Positions 13,692 through 23,734 of a stretch of 64,000 nucleotides of DNA are shown here, in pieces (within the stretch, counting starts at the first letter, position 1; every line of letters starts with the position of its first letter). The translations under genes and the position numbers were made by a program. The notes below the pieces were generated by a model. It did no database searches, was not told the origin of the DNA, and worked only from the letters and a program-made list of their open reading frames with translations. The stretch is from the NCBI GenBank assembly GCA_024362935.1, contig JANCRA010000003.1, positions 6,376,001 through 6,440,000 on the forward strand, read 5' to 3'. This stretch comes from Setophaga petechia. Lineage: Eukaryota; Chordata; Aves; Passeriformes; Parulidae.

Positions 13692-13720
13692 TTAATATAT
13701 ATCTATATATGTATATATAA
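13692..13720. repeat. Imperfect AT-rich repeat in 3' UTR
   Basis: TTAATATATATCTATATATG followed by TATATATAA. A low-complexity patch inside the predicted KIF26A 3' UTR. Confidence 0.85.
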
Positions 13721-13736
13721 AATGGAAAACAAACAT

Positions 13737-13742
13737 TTATTT
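13737..13742 (-). terminator. Polyadenylation signal AATAAA (proximal candidate)
   Basis: Canonical hexamer on the minus strand about 670 nt after the stop codon. It is followed by AT-rich sequence with less obvious GT-rich downstream elements. Possible alternative poly(A) site. Confidence 0.35.
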
Positions 13743-14409
13743 TGATCTGGAAAAGCAATAATACAAAACCTGAAGGTAAAACAATCATTTCAAAATGCCA
13801 TAATACTCCTTCTCAATAGATAAATGTTCATAAAAATATCTTGAACCCTAACCAAGAAAACAATTATAATACAATTTTAATTCTGCTACATAAAACAGCT
13901 TTTCTATGAAACAAGAAGGCAAGTTCAGGTATGAAAACATAATTTACTTATTGCTTTTGCTACAATGTCGTTTGTTTTTACATATAGTCATAAATACACT
14001 ATACAGTATAAAATATTTCGTAGGAATACATTTTGTGGTCTGCTTAGGTTTGCTGGCTTTAATTCTAGCACCAAATACAAAAATGAAAATCAAATGAACT
14101 TTAAAGGCACTTCCATTTCATGTTTGTTTGTTTGTTAATTAAAATCAGGGTTTGTACTAAATTTCTTCACTTCCCTCTGGTAGAAGCAATACTTGTTCCT
14201 ACTTTTACCTCTGTACAGCTCAGGTCACGTTGAGGCACCAAATGATTTATGAACATTCCCACTCCTCAGCTGTTTCATTCTCTTACAACATTCATTGTTG
14301 CTTTTTAGTCTTCACCCTTCCTCCTTCACTTTCCAGCTACTTTATCCATCCACATCTTCATGTCGGACGTCCCAGCCTCACTTCCTTCAGTCCCTTGAGA
14401 AACCTCTCC

Positions 14410-14585
14410 TCAAACCTCCACCTCCCGCACCGCATCCTGTGCATCGCTTATCCCGATGTCGAAACACGTCACTATCATGATGTGTGACTTGCACAGGTTA
14501 ACACACTGCTCCAGCTCTTCTGTCACTTGTTCCAGTGCCTCCAGGTACTCCTGTGACTCCTTATCAAGATCAGGATCCACTTCAA
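14410..14585 (-). CDS. KIF26A: KIF26A terminal coding exon with stop codon
   Basis: Last coding segment (176 nt including TGA at 14412-14410). It encodes (F)[19 protein letters not shown], then [33 protein letters not shown] and REVEV. The pattern [18 protein letters not shown] is highly conserved in the family, and the REVEV end resembles the EVDV I recall for mammalian KIF26A, whereas KIF26B ends differently. The acceptor is TTGTCTGACAG at 14587-14586. The intron immediately upstream contains a tandem duplication beginning only about 22 nt from this splice site. Confidence 0.95.
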
Positions 14586-15181
14586 CTGTCAGACAAAAAA
14601 TGTGCTGAGTAAGAGAAACAGCTTATCATAAAACATCATTCTATCACAAAGCAGCTGACATGGTAGAGTAAAATTTCGTTTCTCTTGAACTAAGAGAAGT
14701 AAGAGAAACAGCTTATCATAAAACATTATTCTATCACAAAGCAGCCAACGTAGTAAAATTTAGTTTCTCTTGAACTAAGACATTTTCCCCCCCCACCTTT
14801 GTTCAGCAGATACAAAACTCTACCTTGAGGCTTCAGTTATGCACAACACTCAGCCTGGGAACAAATCTCATGCCTCAATTTCCCAGCTATAACATGGATA
14901 TATGGAAAGATTTTTTCCTTCTTTGGAAAGAAGACTAATAAAAGAATAATAAAAATTACATTTAATATTAAGGGCACCATTTTAGTGTTCTCTTCTGTTT
15001 GTCTGGATGGGGGTTTTTTGTTCAAATAGCATATTATAGAAACATAGATTGAGTCACTGAGTATTTCAGGACTCAATTCAGCAAAATATCTTAGCAAGTG
15101 ATTAAGTTTTTCAGTGGGACTGCTGACATGCTGAAAATCTGTTAGAGGCTGATCATATTGCTGTTTTTGCAAAATACTTAC
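14586..15181 (-). other. KIF26A intron between exons 11 and 12
   Basis: Intron of 596 nt with GT at the 5' end and AG at the 3' end. Its 3' third is made almost entirely of a two-copy tandem duplication (14608-14780). The rest is ordinary AT-rich sequence. Confidence 0.9.
14608..14780. repeat. Two-copy tandem duplication (~90 and ~83 bp)
   Basis: The segment 14608-14697 is repeated at 14698-14780 with a few substitutions and a short internal deletion. Both copies share AGTAAGAGAAACAGCTTATC, TCTATCACAAAGCAGC and GTTTCTCTTGAACTAAGA. On the gene's strand each copy carries a CTGTTTCTCTTACT pyrimidine/branchpoint-like stretch. The duplication lies in the last intron, about 22 nt from the terminal 3' splice site. 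Confidence 0.9.
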
Positions 15182-15332
15182 AGTCTTCTTTCCACTTATT
15201 TGGATCCATCATCAACCTGCACTTTGTCTCTTCCAACTCCTCCTTCAAAAATTCATGCTTTGCCTTTATTTCTCTGATTCGCTGCTGGCGCCTCTCCAGT
15301 ATCTTCAGCTTGGTATGGAAATACATCAGACC
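15182..15332 (-). CDS. KIF26A: KIF26A coding exon 11 of window (C-terminal coiled coil)
   Basis: A 151-nt exon encoding [20 protein letters not shown], then [20 protein letters not shown] and [10 protein letters not shown]. The charged, leucine-spaced segment from about [11 protein letters not shown] to ETKCRL has heptad character and is predicted to form a coiled coil (inference). The DPNKW motif after it is shared by KIF26 family members. The acceptor is GTGTCTTAAAAG at 15334-15333 and the donor GACT|GTAAGT at 15181-15180. It begins in phase 0 and ends after one base of a Phe codon. Confidence 0.95.
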
Positions 15333-16188
15333 CTTTTAAGACACAGAAAGACCATTCCATGAATTTTCCTGTTGTGAGCCAGCCTGTAACAGCCTGACAA
15401 ATTTGCTCCCAGCTCACTACTTGTAAGAGTGAGCAGGTGGGTTGTTTTATTTGGTTGTGGTGTTGGTGGGGTTTTTACGGGTCCTTTTATTTTAAGTTTA
15501 CATAAATGGATTCTAATCTAGACGAGCTTCAAGCTACATCACTTGAGCACTTCTCTGAATTAGCAAACATCTCTTAATACATTCTGAAATTACTACTGTT
15601 TCTAGACAATTCTTTTTCCCAGTAGTGAAAATGAAAAACACAGCCTAATGATAATGTCAGAGTTATAGTTAATACTAAAACATGAATTCTTATTTTCTAA
15701 AAAGCATTCCTACCTTCTCAACATCCTGGAAAGGCTATTACAAAAGAAAGGGGAAAAAGGCATCAGTAGAACATAGGATTCTGGTCTCTAAAATAGAATT
15801 AGCTGAAGTGTTTTCCAATTACAAGTAAGTCAAACTCAGTATATCCCTGATTTAATATAATCCTATCATTTACATAAAGAGTTAATGACCCCTATGGTTG
15901 AGGGAAGCTGTAAGGTTCCACCAGCCAGGCTAGGATTATGAAGTCTTCTCATAATGTATTCATTGGTAACTTCCATTTATGCCATCAGTCATGTTAGACA
16001 CAATTAATTTTAGACAGTAATCATTTTCATTTTCTGTGTTAAGGGTACCCCAACATATGAATTGTAAAATTAATAATTATAGTACTTTAATTGCACTCAA
16101 TTTCCTGAACACCATTCTGGCATTCAAGCAAGGAGTTTGTCTGTATATTGTAATTTAAGTTGTCTACAGTTGTAAAATATGTGCTGAC
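15333..16188 (-). other. KIF26A intron between exons 10 and 11 (hosts candidate microexon)
   Basis: 856 nt containing the candidate microexon at 15734-15714. The rest is AT-rich with no repeat or ORF of note. Confidence 0.85.
15714..15734 (-). CDS. KIF26A: Candidate 21-nt microexon of KIF26A (PFQDVEK)
   Basis: Between exons 10 and 11 the minus strand has a strong pyrimidine tract ending TTTCTTTTGTAATAG (AG at 15736-15735), 21 nt encoding PFQDVEK, then AAG|GTAGGA (GT at 15713-15712). Both flanking junctions are phase 0, so inclusion adds exactly seven residues without a frameshift or stop. The product would read EETE-PFQDVEK-GLMYFH. I cannot recall whether orthologues have this segment, so this is a prediction from splice-site quality and phase alone. 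Microexons of this size are often neuronal and alternatively spliced, which would suit a gene with neural roles (inference). Confidence 0.55.
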
Positions 16189-16379
16189 CTCAGTTTCCTC
16201 TTGTCTGTGTCGCTGTAATCGTTCCACGTCATCAATCTCATAAACTTTAATTTCAAATGGCTCTTTCAAAGTCCCTGGCAAAGGTGGTAGATCAACCCAT
16301 TGGCCAGTGACACTGGGTTTTCTTCCTAGGGAGGCAGCATCTGGCAATGGTGCAGGAATCAGTCTGCGACGCTGGAGAC
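16189..16379 (-). CDS. KIF26A: KIF26A coding exon 10 of window (conserved tail segment)
   Basis: A 191-nt exon encoding [20 protein letters not shown], a spacer, and [20 protein letters not shown], ending QEETE. The [15 protein letters not shown] block is one of the most conserved parts of the KIF26 tail. The acceptor is TTTGTGTTTTAG at 16381-16380, and the exon starts with two bases completing the split Gly codon. The donor is ACTGAG|GTCAGC at 16188-16187, clearly weaker than consensus. If it is not used, translation would add 33 residues ([11 protein letters not shown]...) and stop at about 16087. Confidence 0.93.
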
Positions 16380-19300
16380 CTAAAACACAAAAACAAACAT
16401 TCCTCAGGCTCCAAGACACTAACACACTGCAGAACATACTGCAGAGAAAATTAAAGAAATATCTAGGTTCTCAGCATACTTAGGAAGAAATGCTTTTCTT
16501 GATCTTTTCCTTTTAGTAAAATACCCTCAGGCTGCTAATTGAGTTACTGCCTTGACAAAGTAGGTTTCACTTGGTTCCCAGATGGGAGCAACAGCAGTTC
16601 CTCTCCCAAAGCAGATGTCTGAACATCAGTTCTTTATTCTCTCCTTGCAGAAATATTTTTCCTGGATTGATTTTTCTTTGGTGGACTACAATGGTATTCA
16701 TTACCTTGCAAAGGCAGTGAGATAGTAGTGAATAATCTAAAACTAATACTGAAAATTACTTACTTATCTGGAAATCTGCTCCCCCAGTTAAAGCCAAGCA
16801 AGGCTATCTAAGATCCCTGTCACTGCACTACATCTTTGCAAAGCTCAAACAGTTCCCTCCAGAGCTAACTGCCATTTTAGGGTGCTACATACCATCAGTT
16901 TTCAGTGATTTTGTGGGATTGAGAGGCCTTCAGAAGGCATCAACCAAGATGCAACTTGAGCACCTCTAATGTTGAGACATCTCACACCTTTGCACCAGCA
17001 CCCAGAAGCTCAGTGCATAACAAAACTCACCAATTCTGGGAGCCTTCAATAGAATGCTCCCAGATTTTCCAAGAAAATCCTACTGCTCCATTATCCTTCT
17101 GCTAGGGTTCAAGTTTCATGAAGCAGAGACTGACTTATGTCCTTCAGAAATGCTGATGCTTTTGATTGCAAGAGTTGGCACTCTGGTGCCCAGCATTTTT
17201 TTTTTTTTTGTGATTATTCTTTTACCATTCTCTAAAAATCTGACCTTTACAGTACATGACTCAAGCATGAGCACATGCATAGAGCTGCTCAGGCAACATT
17301 AACAAGCCTGCAGCCCAGTCCTTCAGAGGAGGGCTGAAGGCCCCCAGAAACAAGCTGAAATGACACAGGGTAGCAGTAAATTTGAGCTGACTTTAGGTGA
17401 CTGGTGACAATAAATTTAGTAGTTAATTGCCTCCTCTTATTAAAAAATAACTCAGAGGTGAAGATTCTTGTTTCTTCTGCTCTTACCAAAGGGAGCACAT
17501 CAAACAGACAAGGCAGCTCCGCTCAAAGGACAGTGCTGCCAAAATCACTTCTGGGTTAAGACCTCTACAGGAGATGTAAGCACAAACCAAGGTTGTCAGA
17601 TAAGCCCTGTCATGAACTCCAACATGAAATCAAATAAAGACAGAATCCCAGCAGGCACCTCCAAAGCAGCACACCTCCACTGATACCCCAAAAGTTACCT
17701 GCTTTACACATTCTTAAGAAAAACATCTCTCATTCTTAATTGCATCCTTGCTGATTTCTAAGTAACAAGAACAAAACGGGAATGTTTTCAAAAGGGGGAG
17801 ACTTGATTCCAGTTCTACAAAACCACTCTCACAACCCCAATCCATTCAGCCTGAACACCACTGCAGTCCTGCTGGACAAAGGCACACACTGTGACCCTGA
17901 CCCTGTAGCTGCTGACAGGAGATCCCTCTGAGGAGGACACCAAACAGATGTGGTCAAACACATGCAAGAGGCAGGCAAAGTTCATCTCCTTCCACTGTAC
18001 AAGCCAGGGTCAACATCATTTCTCCATTACAGGATAAGGAGACAGGTTTATAGTGACAAACATGGGAGTAGGATGTGTCCTTAAATCCAGAGACTCCAAC
18101 ATAGTCTGGTGTTACATAAGTCACACCAAGAATATCTAATAATGTGCAAAGACTACAATTATTTTAGAACAATAACAGGTCTGAACCAAACATTTCTCAG
18201 AAGAAACATCTGATGCACTTCCTGGCAAGCCACATTTCATGCATAAAACACATTATTTTCTCAAAGTCTACAGCACTCCAAAAAAGTAATACATAATTTA
18301 CTGATATAGAGCAATTACAACTGGAAAAAGAAATAGTTTGTCATTTTTAAAGACCTTATAAGTATTTCCTGGGGCAAAAACAAATACAAATCCATCAGTG
18401 GGTAATGCCTTCTCAATATGTGTGCAACTTACACAGCTGTTAATATTGATTTGTGGGAAAGGTTTAAGAGGCAGATATGCTATGGAAAGAGAAGAGCAGC
18501 AAATGTTACACTAAGTTTCCAAAATGATTTATCACTTGCTGAAGCAACTCAGTTTCCTTGACCAGAAAACCCCATGAGATCAACTTCATTCATTTGGTTT
18601 TACTGCCAGAACTGAGCATCGTGGGTATCTACAGGGATTGCAGTAATTGCCACGTTCCAACCAGAAGTTCAGACCCAGCACATTGCTGATATTAGCTCCT
18701 ACTATATTCCCAGCAGTCAGTATGCCCAGGTTGCTGAAGGAGACTGCTGGTCATGATCTACATGGCACTGGTTGCCATTGGTTCTCTACCACAGGATCTC
18801 AACCTAGATCTGAGAAATGAACACTCTAACACCAACCACATGAGCCAGATTTTGAAGCTGACTACAAATACACTTGGACTGCAGCTGCTCTTACATGAGC
18901 ACCAGCAGTGAGAGCAATAAGAAAAGGCACCAGAGGGAGGGAAAGGAGACCTGGCCCCCACACGTCCACCTTTACATGGTGTGGTCAGACACAGTGAGCC
19001 AGAGTTGCCTCTTCCAAGGAACTCTCCCAGTCAGTTTCCTACTGTGTATAGTATCCACATACACAGCCTAAAATTTCTTAATACAAATACTATTAGAGTG
19101 CAATACAATAGTGTTGTGATTAGCTAGCAGCATTCATCTAAGAGTCACTCCATCTTACACACACACCCTACTCCCTAAGCCTTACCTTTGGGTAATCTAA
19201 CGCACATTTAGCAATCCTCATTGATCCACAAACACTCCTCTCCCCTCCTGGCCTACTCCTTTGTTTCTAAACTACAGTCCAGGCCTGTCTCTCTGGCATT

Positions 19301-19798
19301 CCCTCACAAACACCTGGCAGCAGAGCTCCTCCTCTCCTCATTGCTGTTCTCTCACCAGTTTTCCAGGATCACTCCACTTGATCCTCACAAGAACTCATCA
19401 GCTCACAACCAGCACCTCACTTGCCCTAACCCACCCATAACACCCTCCTATTTGGGCCACCCTGGCCCTGGCCCTGCTGAGGGAGGAAGGAATGTCCCCC
19501 ACCTGCCGGCAGCCACCTGCTGCCTCCTCCCTCGCAGGGAGGCTGCCGGCACCCCAGGGCACCCACACCTCTCCTGCCCTCTCCACCACAGCACCTGTGT
19601 CACACCTGCAGCTTTGAAGTAAAATAAATGACAAGTAGCTGCTGTCACAGCAATACACATGCACACACAGGCGCATGCAGTCAGTCCACCTCTCTGCTTT
19701 GAGCTCCCTCCAAGCCTCCTCTCCTCTGTCAGAGATGCCACAAAACGCCTCCATCCTCAGGATGCAGTAGAGCACCAACAAAGACCTTCATGTCTCAC
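16380..19798 (-). other. KIF26A intron between exons 9 and 10
   Basis: 3419-nt intron. A locally GC-rich stretch at about 19440-19620, near the upstream donor, contains a perfect 11-nt inverted repeat. A T-run is at 17200-17212. No other gene, RNA or mobile element was recognised. Confidence 0.85.
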
Positions 19799-22700
19799 CT
19801 GTTGACCGTTTCTTGGGGGATTTAAGGCTCCTTATCCGGCCCGGGGAGGACATCCCGCTCTCGCTCATGGAGTCGTGTGCCGAGGAGGCGCTGCCGGTGG
19901 CCTCGCTGTCCCGGATCATGCTCTCATAGCCGCTGCTGCCCCCGCTGTGGTAGAAGAGAGCCGTCCTCCCCATGGCTGGCGGCAGCTCCCCGCTCAGCAC
20001 GCTGCTGTTGTCGCTGCCGTGCCCGCTGCTGTAGCGCTGCGGCCGCCGCGGCGCCGTGATCTTGCTGTAGGGGGACGGCAGCACCGGCATCTGCGACTTC
20101 TCGTCACTGAGGTTGATGCCGCTGTCATTGCCGCTGTCAGAGTCGGTGGAGCCTCGGAAGTGTCCCGCCTTGGCAGAGCCGCCCGACACCAGCTCGTTCA
20201 CGCGGCTGTTGGCGGCCCTCATGGCCTGCTTGGTGCCCATGATGGTGCCGCGGCCGGGCTTGCCGCTGACGGGCTGCACAGAACGGGGGGCTGCCTTCCC
20301 ACCAGGGGCCAGGCCAGAGCCCTTCCCTGCAGGCTGCGCCAGGGACTTCACAGAGGAGCTGAGAGACTTTGAACCACTGGCAGAGAGGCCCCGGGTTTTA
20401 TTCCCATTGGTTTGCACCTTCTGGTTAGCTGTGGGTTTGGCCTGGTTGTTTTTACCAGGGGCAGGGGCGGGGAAGGGCAGTGGTAAACCCATACTGGAAG
20501 CAACAGGAGGGACCCCCAGCCTGGGGACAGAGCGCCCTGCACGGCTGCTGCCAGTGCTCCCGCTGTCCCTCACCATGCTTGCTTTGGATCCAACTGATGT
20601 CAGGCTGTCACACCTCTCCAGAGACATGTGGCTCCCATATCGGTGCACAGTTTCACTCTTTGACGCCTTCACCTTTAAGCTGGACGTCATCTTGGGCAAA
20701 GAGTGGTCACCCTTCAAGTTCATTTTGCAGCTGGCGCTTTCACTAAAGTAAGAGCCAGCTTTCAACCGCAAATCTGCTTCGTCTTCAGCCTTTGGCGTGG
20801 CAGCTCTGGCAAAGTCCAGGCCAGAGGCTTTCCCCCCACCATTACCCAGACCAACAGGTTTCTGCTCCAGGCTCGATTTACGCACAGGAGGTGTTGGAGG
20901 TGTTGGCCCACCTGGTCTGGGCAACATGGTTGATTTCTGTGGTGCGTTCTTCTTTCCCAGTGATGATTTCAAGCTGCCAGTGGCCAGGGGAGCATCTGAA
21001 TTCCCTCGGGTCACACACTCTGGCAAAGTACTGTTAGCATGTGACACTGGCATCACTCCCAGTGTGGTGGCTCCTCTCTTCAGCTGTGGCATCTTCATAG
21101 CAATTTCTGACTTCTTGGCAGCTCCACTGGAGGATTTGCAGGCCATTTCACAACCATCCACAACCCTCTGCGAGCAGGCAAGCATAGTCTGTGACTTTGT
21201 TGGCCTGGACGCTGTGCCAAAACCCTGGGCAGCTTTTTCTGGCTGCTTCTCAGTACCAAACGTGTGAGGTTTTGGAGACAGCAGCGACTCTGCAGGTTTT
21301 GCTTCCAAGTGATAATCGGTGCGTAACAGCCAAGGATCTTCAAATATACCATGTGGATTCTGCAGCTCTTTATAGCTGAGGACAGTATTATTGTGGATTG
21401 GAGAAGAGGTAGTTTTTGTTTTCCTAGGAAGACTAGAATGTATTGTTTCTATCACAGGCGCATCACGAGAATTACTAAATTTGATTTTTACTGGCTGATC
21501 AGTGACACAAAAAGCACTTTTTATCTGAGATGCTTTGGTAGTTTCAGAGGTTTGAGGGCTTTTACTGATGCCTGAGGAAAGCTTGCTGGAACTCAAGCTC
21601 TCACTCTCCAGCTCAGAGAAGCAAAATCCACTGTCATTCAGAGCACTTTTCAGGGGGACACATAAATGGGATGAGTCCAAATTGAAGGGTTCCTCGGACT
21701 TATTACAGTTGTAAGATGACTGTGCGACAAAACTGTCACTAGACTGGGCTCCATCACTTTCAATTGTACAAATGCTGACTTCACTAAGCCATGAACTGAT
21801 GGAGGAACGTCTGCTGGTGGTAAAGGGATCCTTAGCAAAGGGCACAACAATATCAATATTTACACCAGTAGAAGTCTCCTGTGAGGTATAAGCATCAAAC
21901 TCATCATTTATGCTGCTGATAATACTGACCGGCCTTGAACCTGATGCAAGGGCCTGAAGGGAGCAGTCACTGTTAAAGCTAATGATACTGGAAGGTCTCC
22001 CGTTATCCATAATTCCACTGATAGAGAGCTCCTCCACCACTGTGAAAACAAGCTCATCCTCTCCATTCAGCTCAACAGGCTGCTGCAAAGTCACTGTGGT
22101 GGTCAGGATATCCCGATCAAAACATTTCCCTCTGAAAGCTGACCTGAAGCTGTGTACCTCTATTGCACCTGACTGACTCTGGGTGTTGCTACCAACAAGG
22201 AATGTGCTTCCTAAAGGGTTTTGCTCAGGTTTGTTTCCCATCTGTTTGCTCATTCCCACAGGAGGAGTCCGAACTGCATTGCTATTGTCTGGCTCCAAAT
22301 TCTCTGCTTTGGAGCTTGGGGAGTGTTCTCTCTGCTGTGGAGGGGGAGGTGCTGGGCTTGGCAGGGGTCTCTTCACATACAAGGACTTTTCCTTAGTGAC
22401 ACATTCAGCCGTGGCCTTATTCTGCTCTGGATTCCTCAAAGGGCTACACCTTGAAGTCTGCAGGGAATCTGTGATTGTCTCTCTCTCCCCCTCTAGGATA
22501 GAGTCTATTATTTTGTTGTCAGCTCTGCTCTGCAGCTTGGAGAGCTCTGCTTTCAAGTGAGGTGTGCTATTTTCTTGACAGTTGCCATTGCCACCCCTTG
22601 GTGCAACAGCCTGAAAAGGAAGGTTATATCCTTTTTTGGGGGATGCAGTTTCTTGCGGAATCAGTTTTTTAAATCCTCCAGAAGGAGAGGATACTTTTTC

Positions 22701-23183
22701 CTTTATCAACTTAGACTGTGCATTTTCTGTACTTCCAGGAACAGGACTACAATTGGACCCAACAGAGATTTCTCCACAAGCAAATTTCATGGGTTCCTCA
22801 CTTCCATCAATGCACTCTAACCTTTCCTGCAGTTCAGCAAAAGTGTTGCATTTGAAATGGTCCTTGTCAGAACTCCTACTAATAGCAGAATTGTCTTTAT
22901 TTCTCTTCTTATTTAGGGATGGGATAATGGGAACAAACTCTGGTGGACCTTCATTATCTGTCAATTCCCTGTCGGACAAAGCCGCACCGTTGGGACCAAC
23001 ATAGATGACAGTATCACAAGACTGTTCACTGCTGGAGGAATAGTCAGGGTCACTGGATATATTCAGGACAGGAAGGTCAGGGTCAAGGGCAACAGTTCGT
23101 GGGTGGAATGGTCGCAAATGGGGCGGTCTCCGGACATGTCCTTCTTCACACGAACTCTCTCCTCCAGATGAGCTGGATGCATA
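19799..23183 (-). CDS. KIF26A: KIF26A coding exon 9 of window (giant tail exon)
   Basis: A single 3385-nt exon with 1128 uninterrupted codons, beginning YASSSSGGESSCEEGHVRRP and ending SPKKRSTG. Its predicted character is disordered (Ser, Pro, Lys and Gly rich). Short conserved islands are separated by variable spacers: DPDYSSSSEQSCDTVIYVGP, CNTFAELQERLECIDGSEEP, PVELNGEDELVFTVVEEL, SRPVSIISSINDEFDAYTSQ, SSISSWLSEVS, TPPVRKSSL, YSSGHGSDNSSVLSGELPPA and SGGSSGYESMIRDSEATGSA. These islands match my recollection of KIF26A more closely than KIF26B. The acceptor is TCATTGGCAG at 23185-23184 and the donor ACAG|GTGAGA at 19798-19797; reading past the donor meets a stop within three codons. The last 500 nt of the exon are GC- and CpG-rich, unlike its AT-leaning 5' part. 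Confidence 0.97.
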
Positions 23184-23734
23184 CTGCCAATGACAAGTAA
23201 CAGTAAATTTATTAGTAGCAATTCATAAATAAGCATATACATGTAAAGAAATTGATTAAATGGTCAGGTTGCAATATGTGCTTTGTGTATACTATCACAA
23301 CTACATCTAGTGGGAAAATATTAGAGGGGAGGGTAAATTGAAATAACATGCTACATAGATTTTACTGTATTAGTAATAATATAACAATCACATCTTTTCA
23401 GATAATTTCCATTAAATATTATGCATTATCTTTCTCCTCAATAGTTTTCTGTTCCTCCTCTATTGATTTTTAATTAATACTGATAGAAGCTTTTGAGATA
23501 GTTCCACATGTAAGCAAAGAAAGAATACGTGTTTGAAACAAAAAGAAGAGAATTTCAGGATTAAGGATAGGGGGCAGGATGATGGCTCAGTGGCAAGTCA
23601 TTTGTCAGTTCCCCTCCTGAGATTTTATGCATTTTGTATTACTTCCTACCATGGAGAAATCCCATGTTCCCCTACTGAGAGGTTAGGAAAACTCATTTTC
23701 AAATGAATTAATTTCTGCTTGTTTGTGAACCAAC
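23184..23734 (-). other. KIF26A intron between exons 8 and 9
   Basis: 551-nt AT-rich intron with GT-AG ends. Nothing else recognised. Confidence 0.9.

Larger units (their letters stand above)
13105..14409 (-). other. KIF26A: KIF26A 3' untranslated region (end estimated)
   Basis: About 1.3 kb follows the stop codon on the minus strand. It is AT-rich, with no open frame of note and no recognisable repeat apart from an AT-dinucleotide-like patch at about 13692-13720. The 3' end is placed 10-30 nt past the AATAAA at 13130-13125. Downstream of that signal the minus strand is T/G-rich, as expected for a cleavage site. A more proximal AATAAA at 13742-13737 could give a UTR of about 0.65 kb. The exact end is inferred. 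Confidence 0.65.

Noticed and set aside
19398..19781. 127-codon minus-strand frame next to exon 9
   Set aside because: Lies past the exon 9 donor; the exon frame itself stops three codons after the donor and this frame has no homology.
19875..20372. 165-codon plus-strand open frame rich in Ala/Arg
   Set aside because: Composition shadow in the CpG-dense part of exon 9.
20113..20751. 212-codon plus-strand open frame over exon 9
   Set aside because: Shadow of the GC-rich KIF26A tail read on the opposite strand; conserved codons belong to the minus frame.
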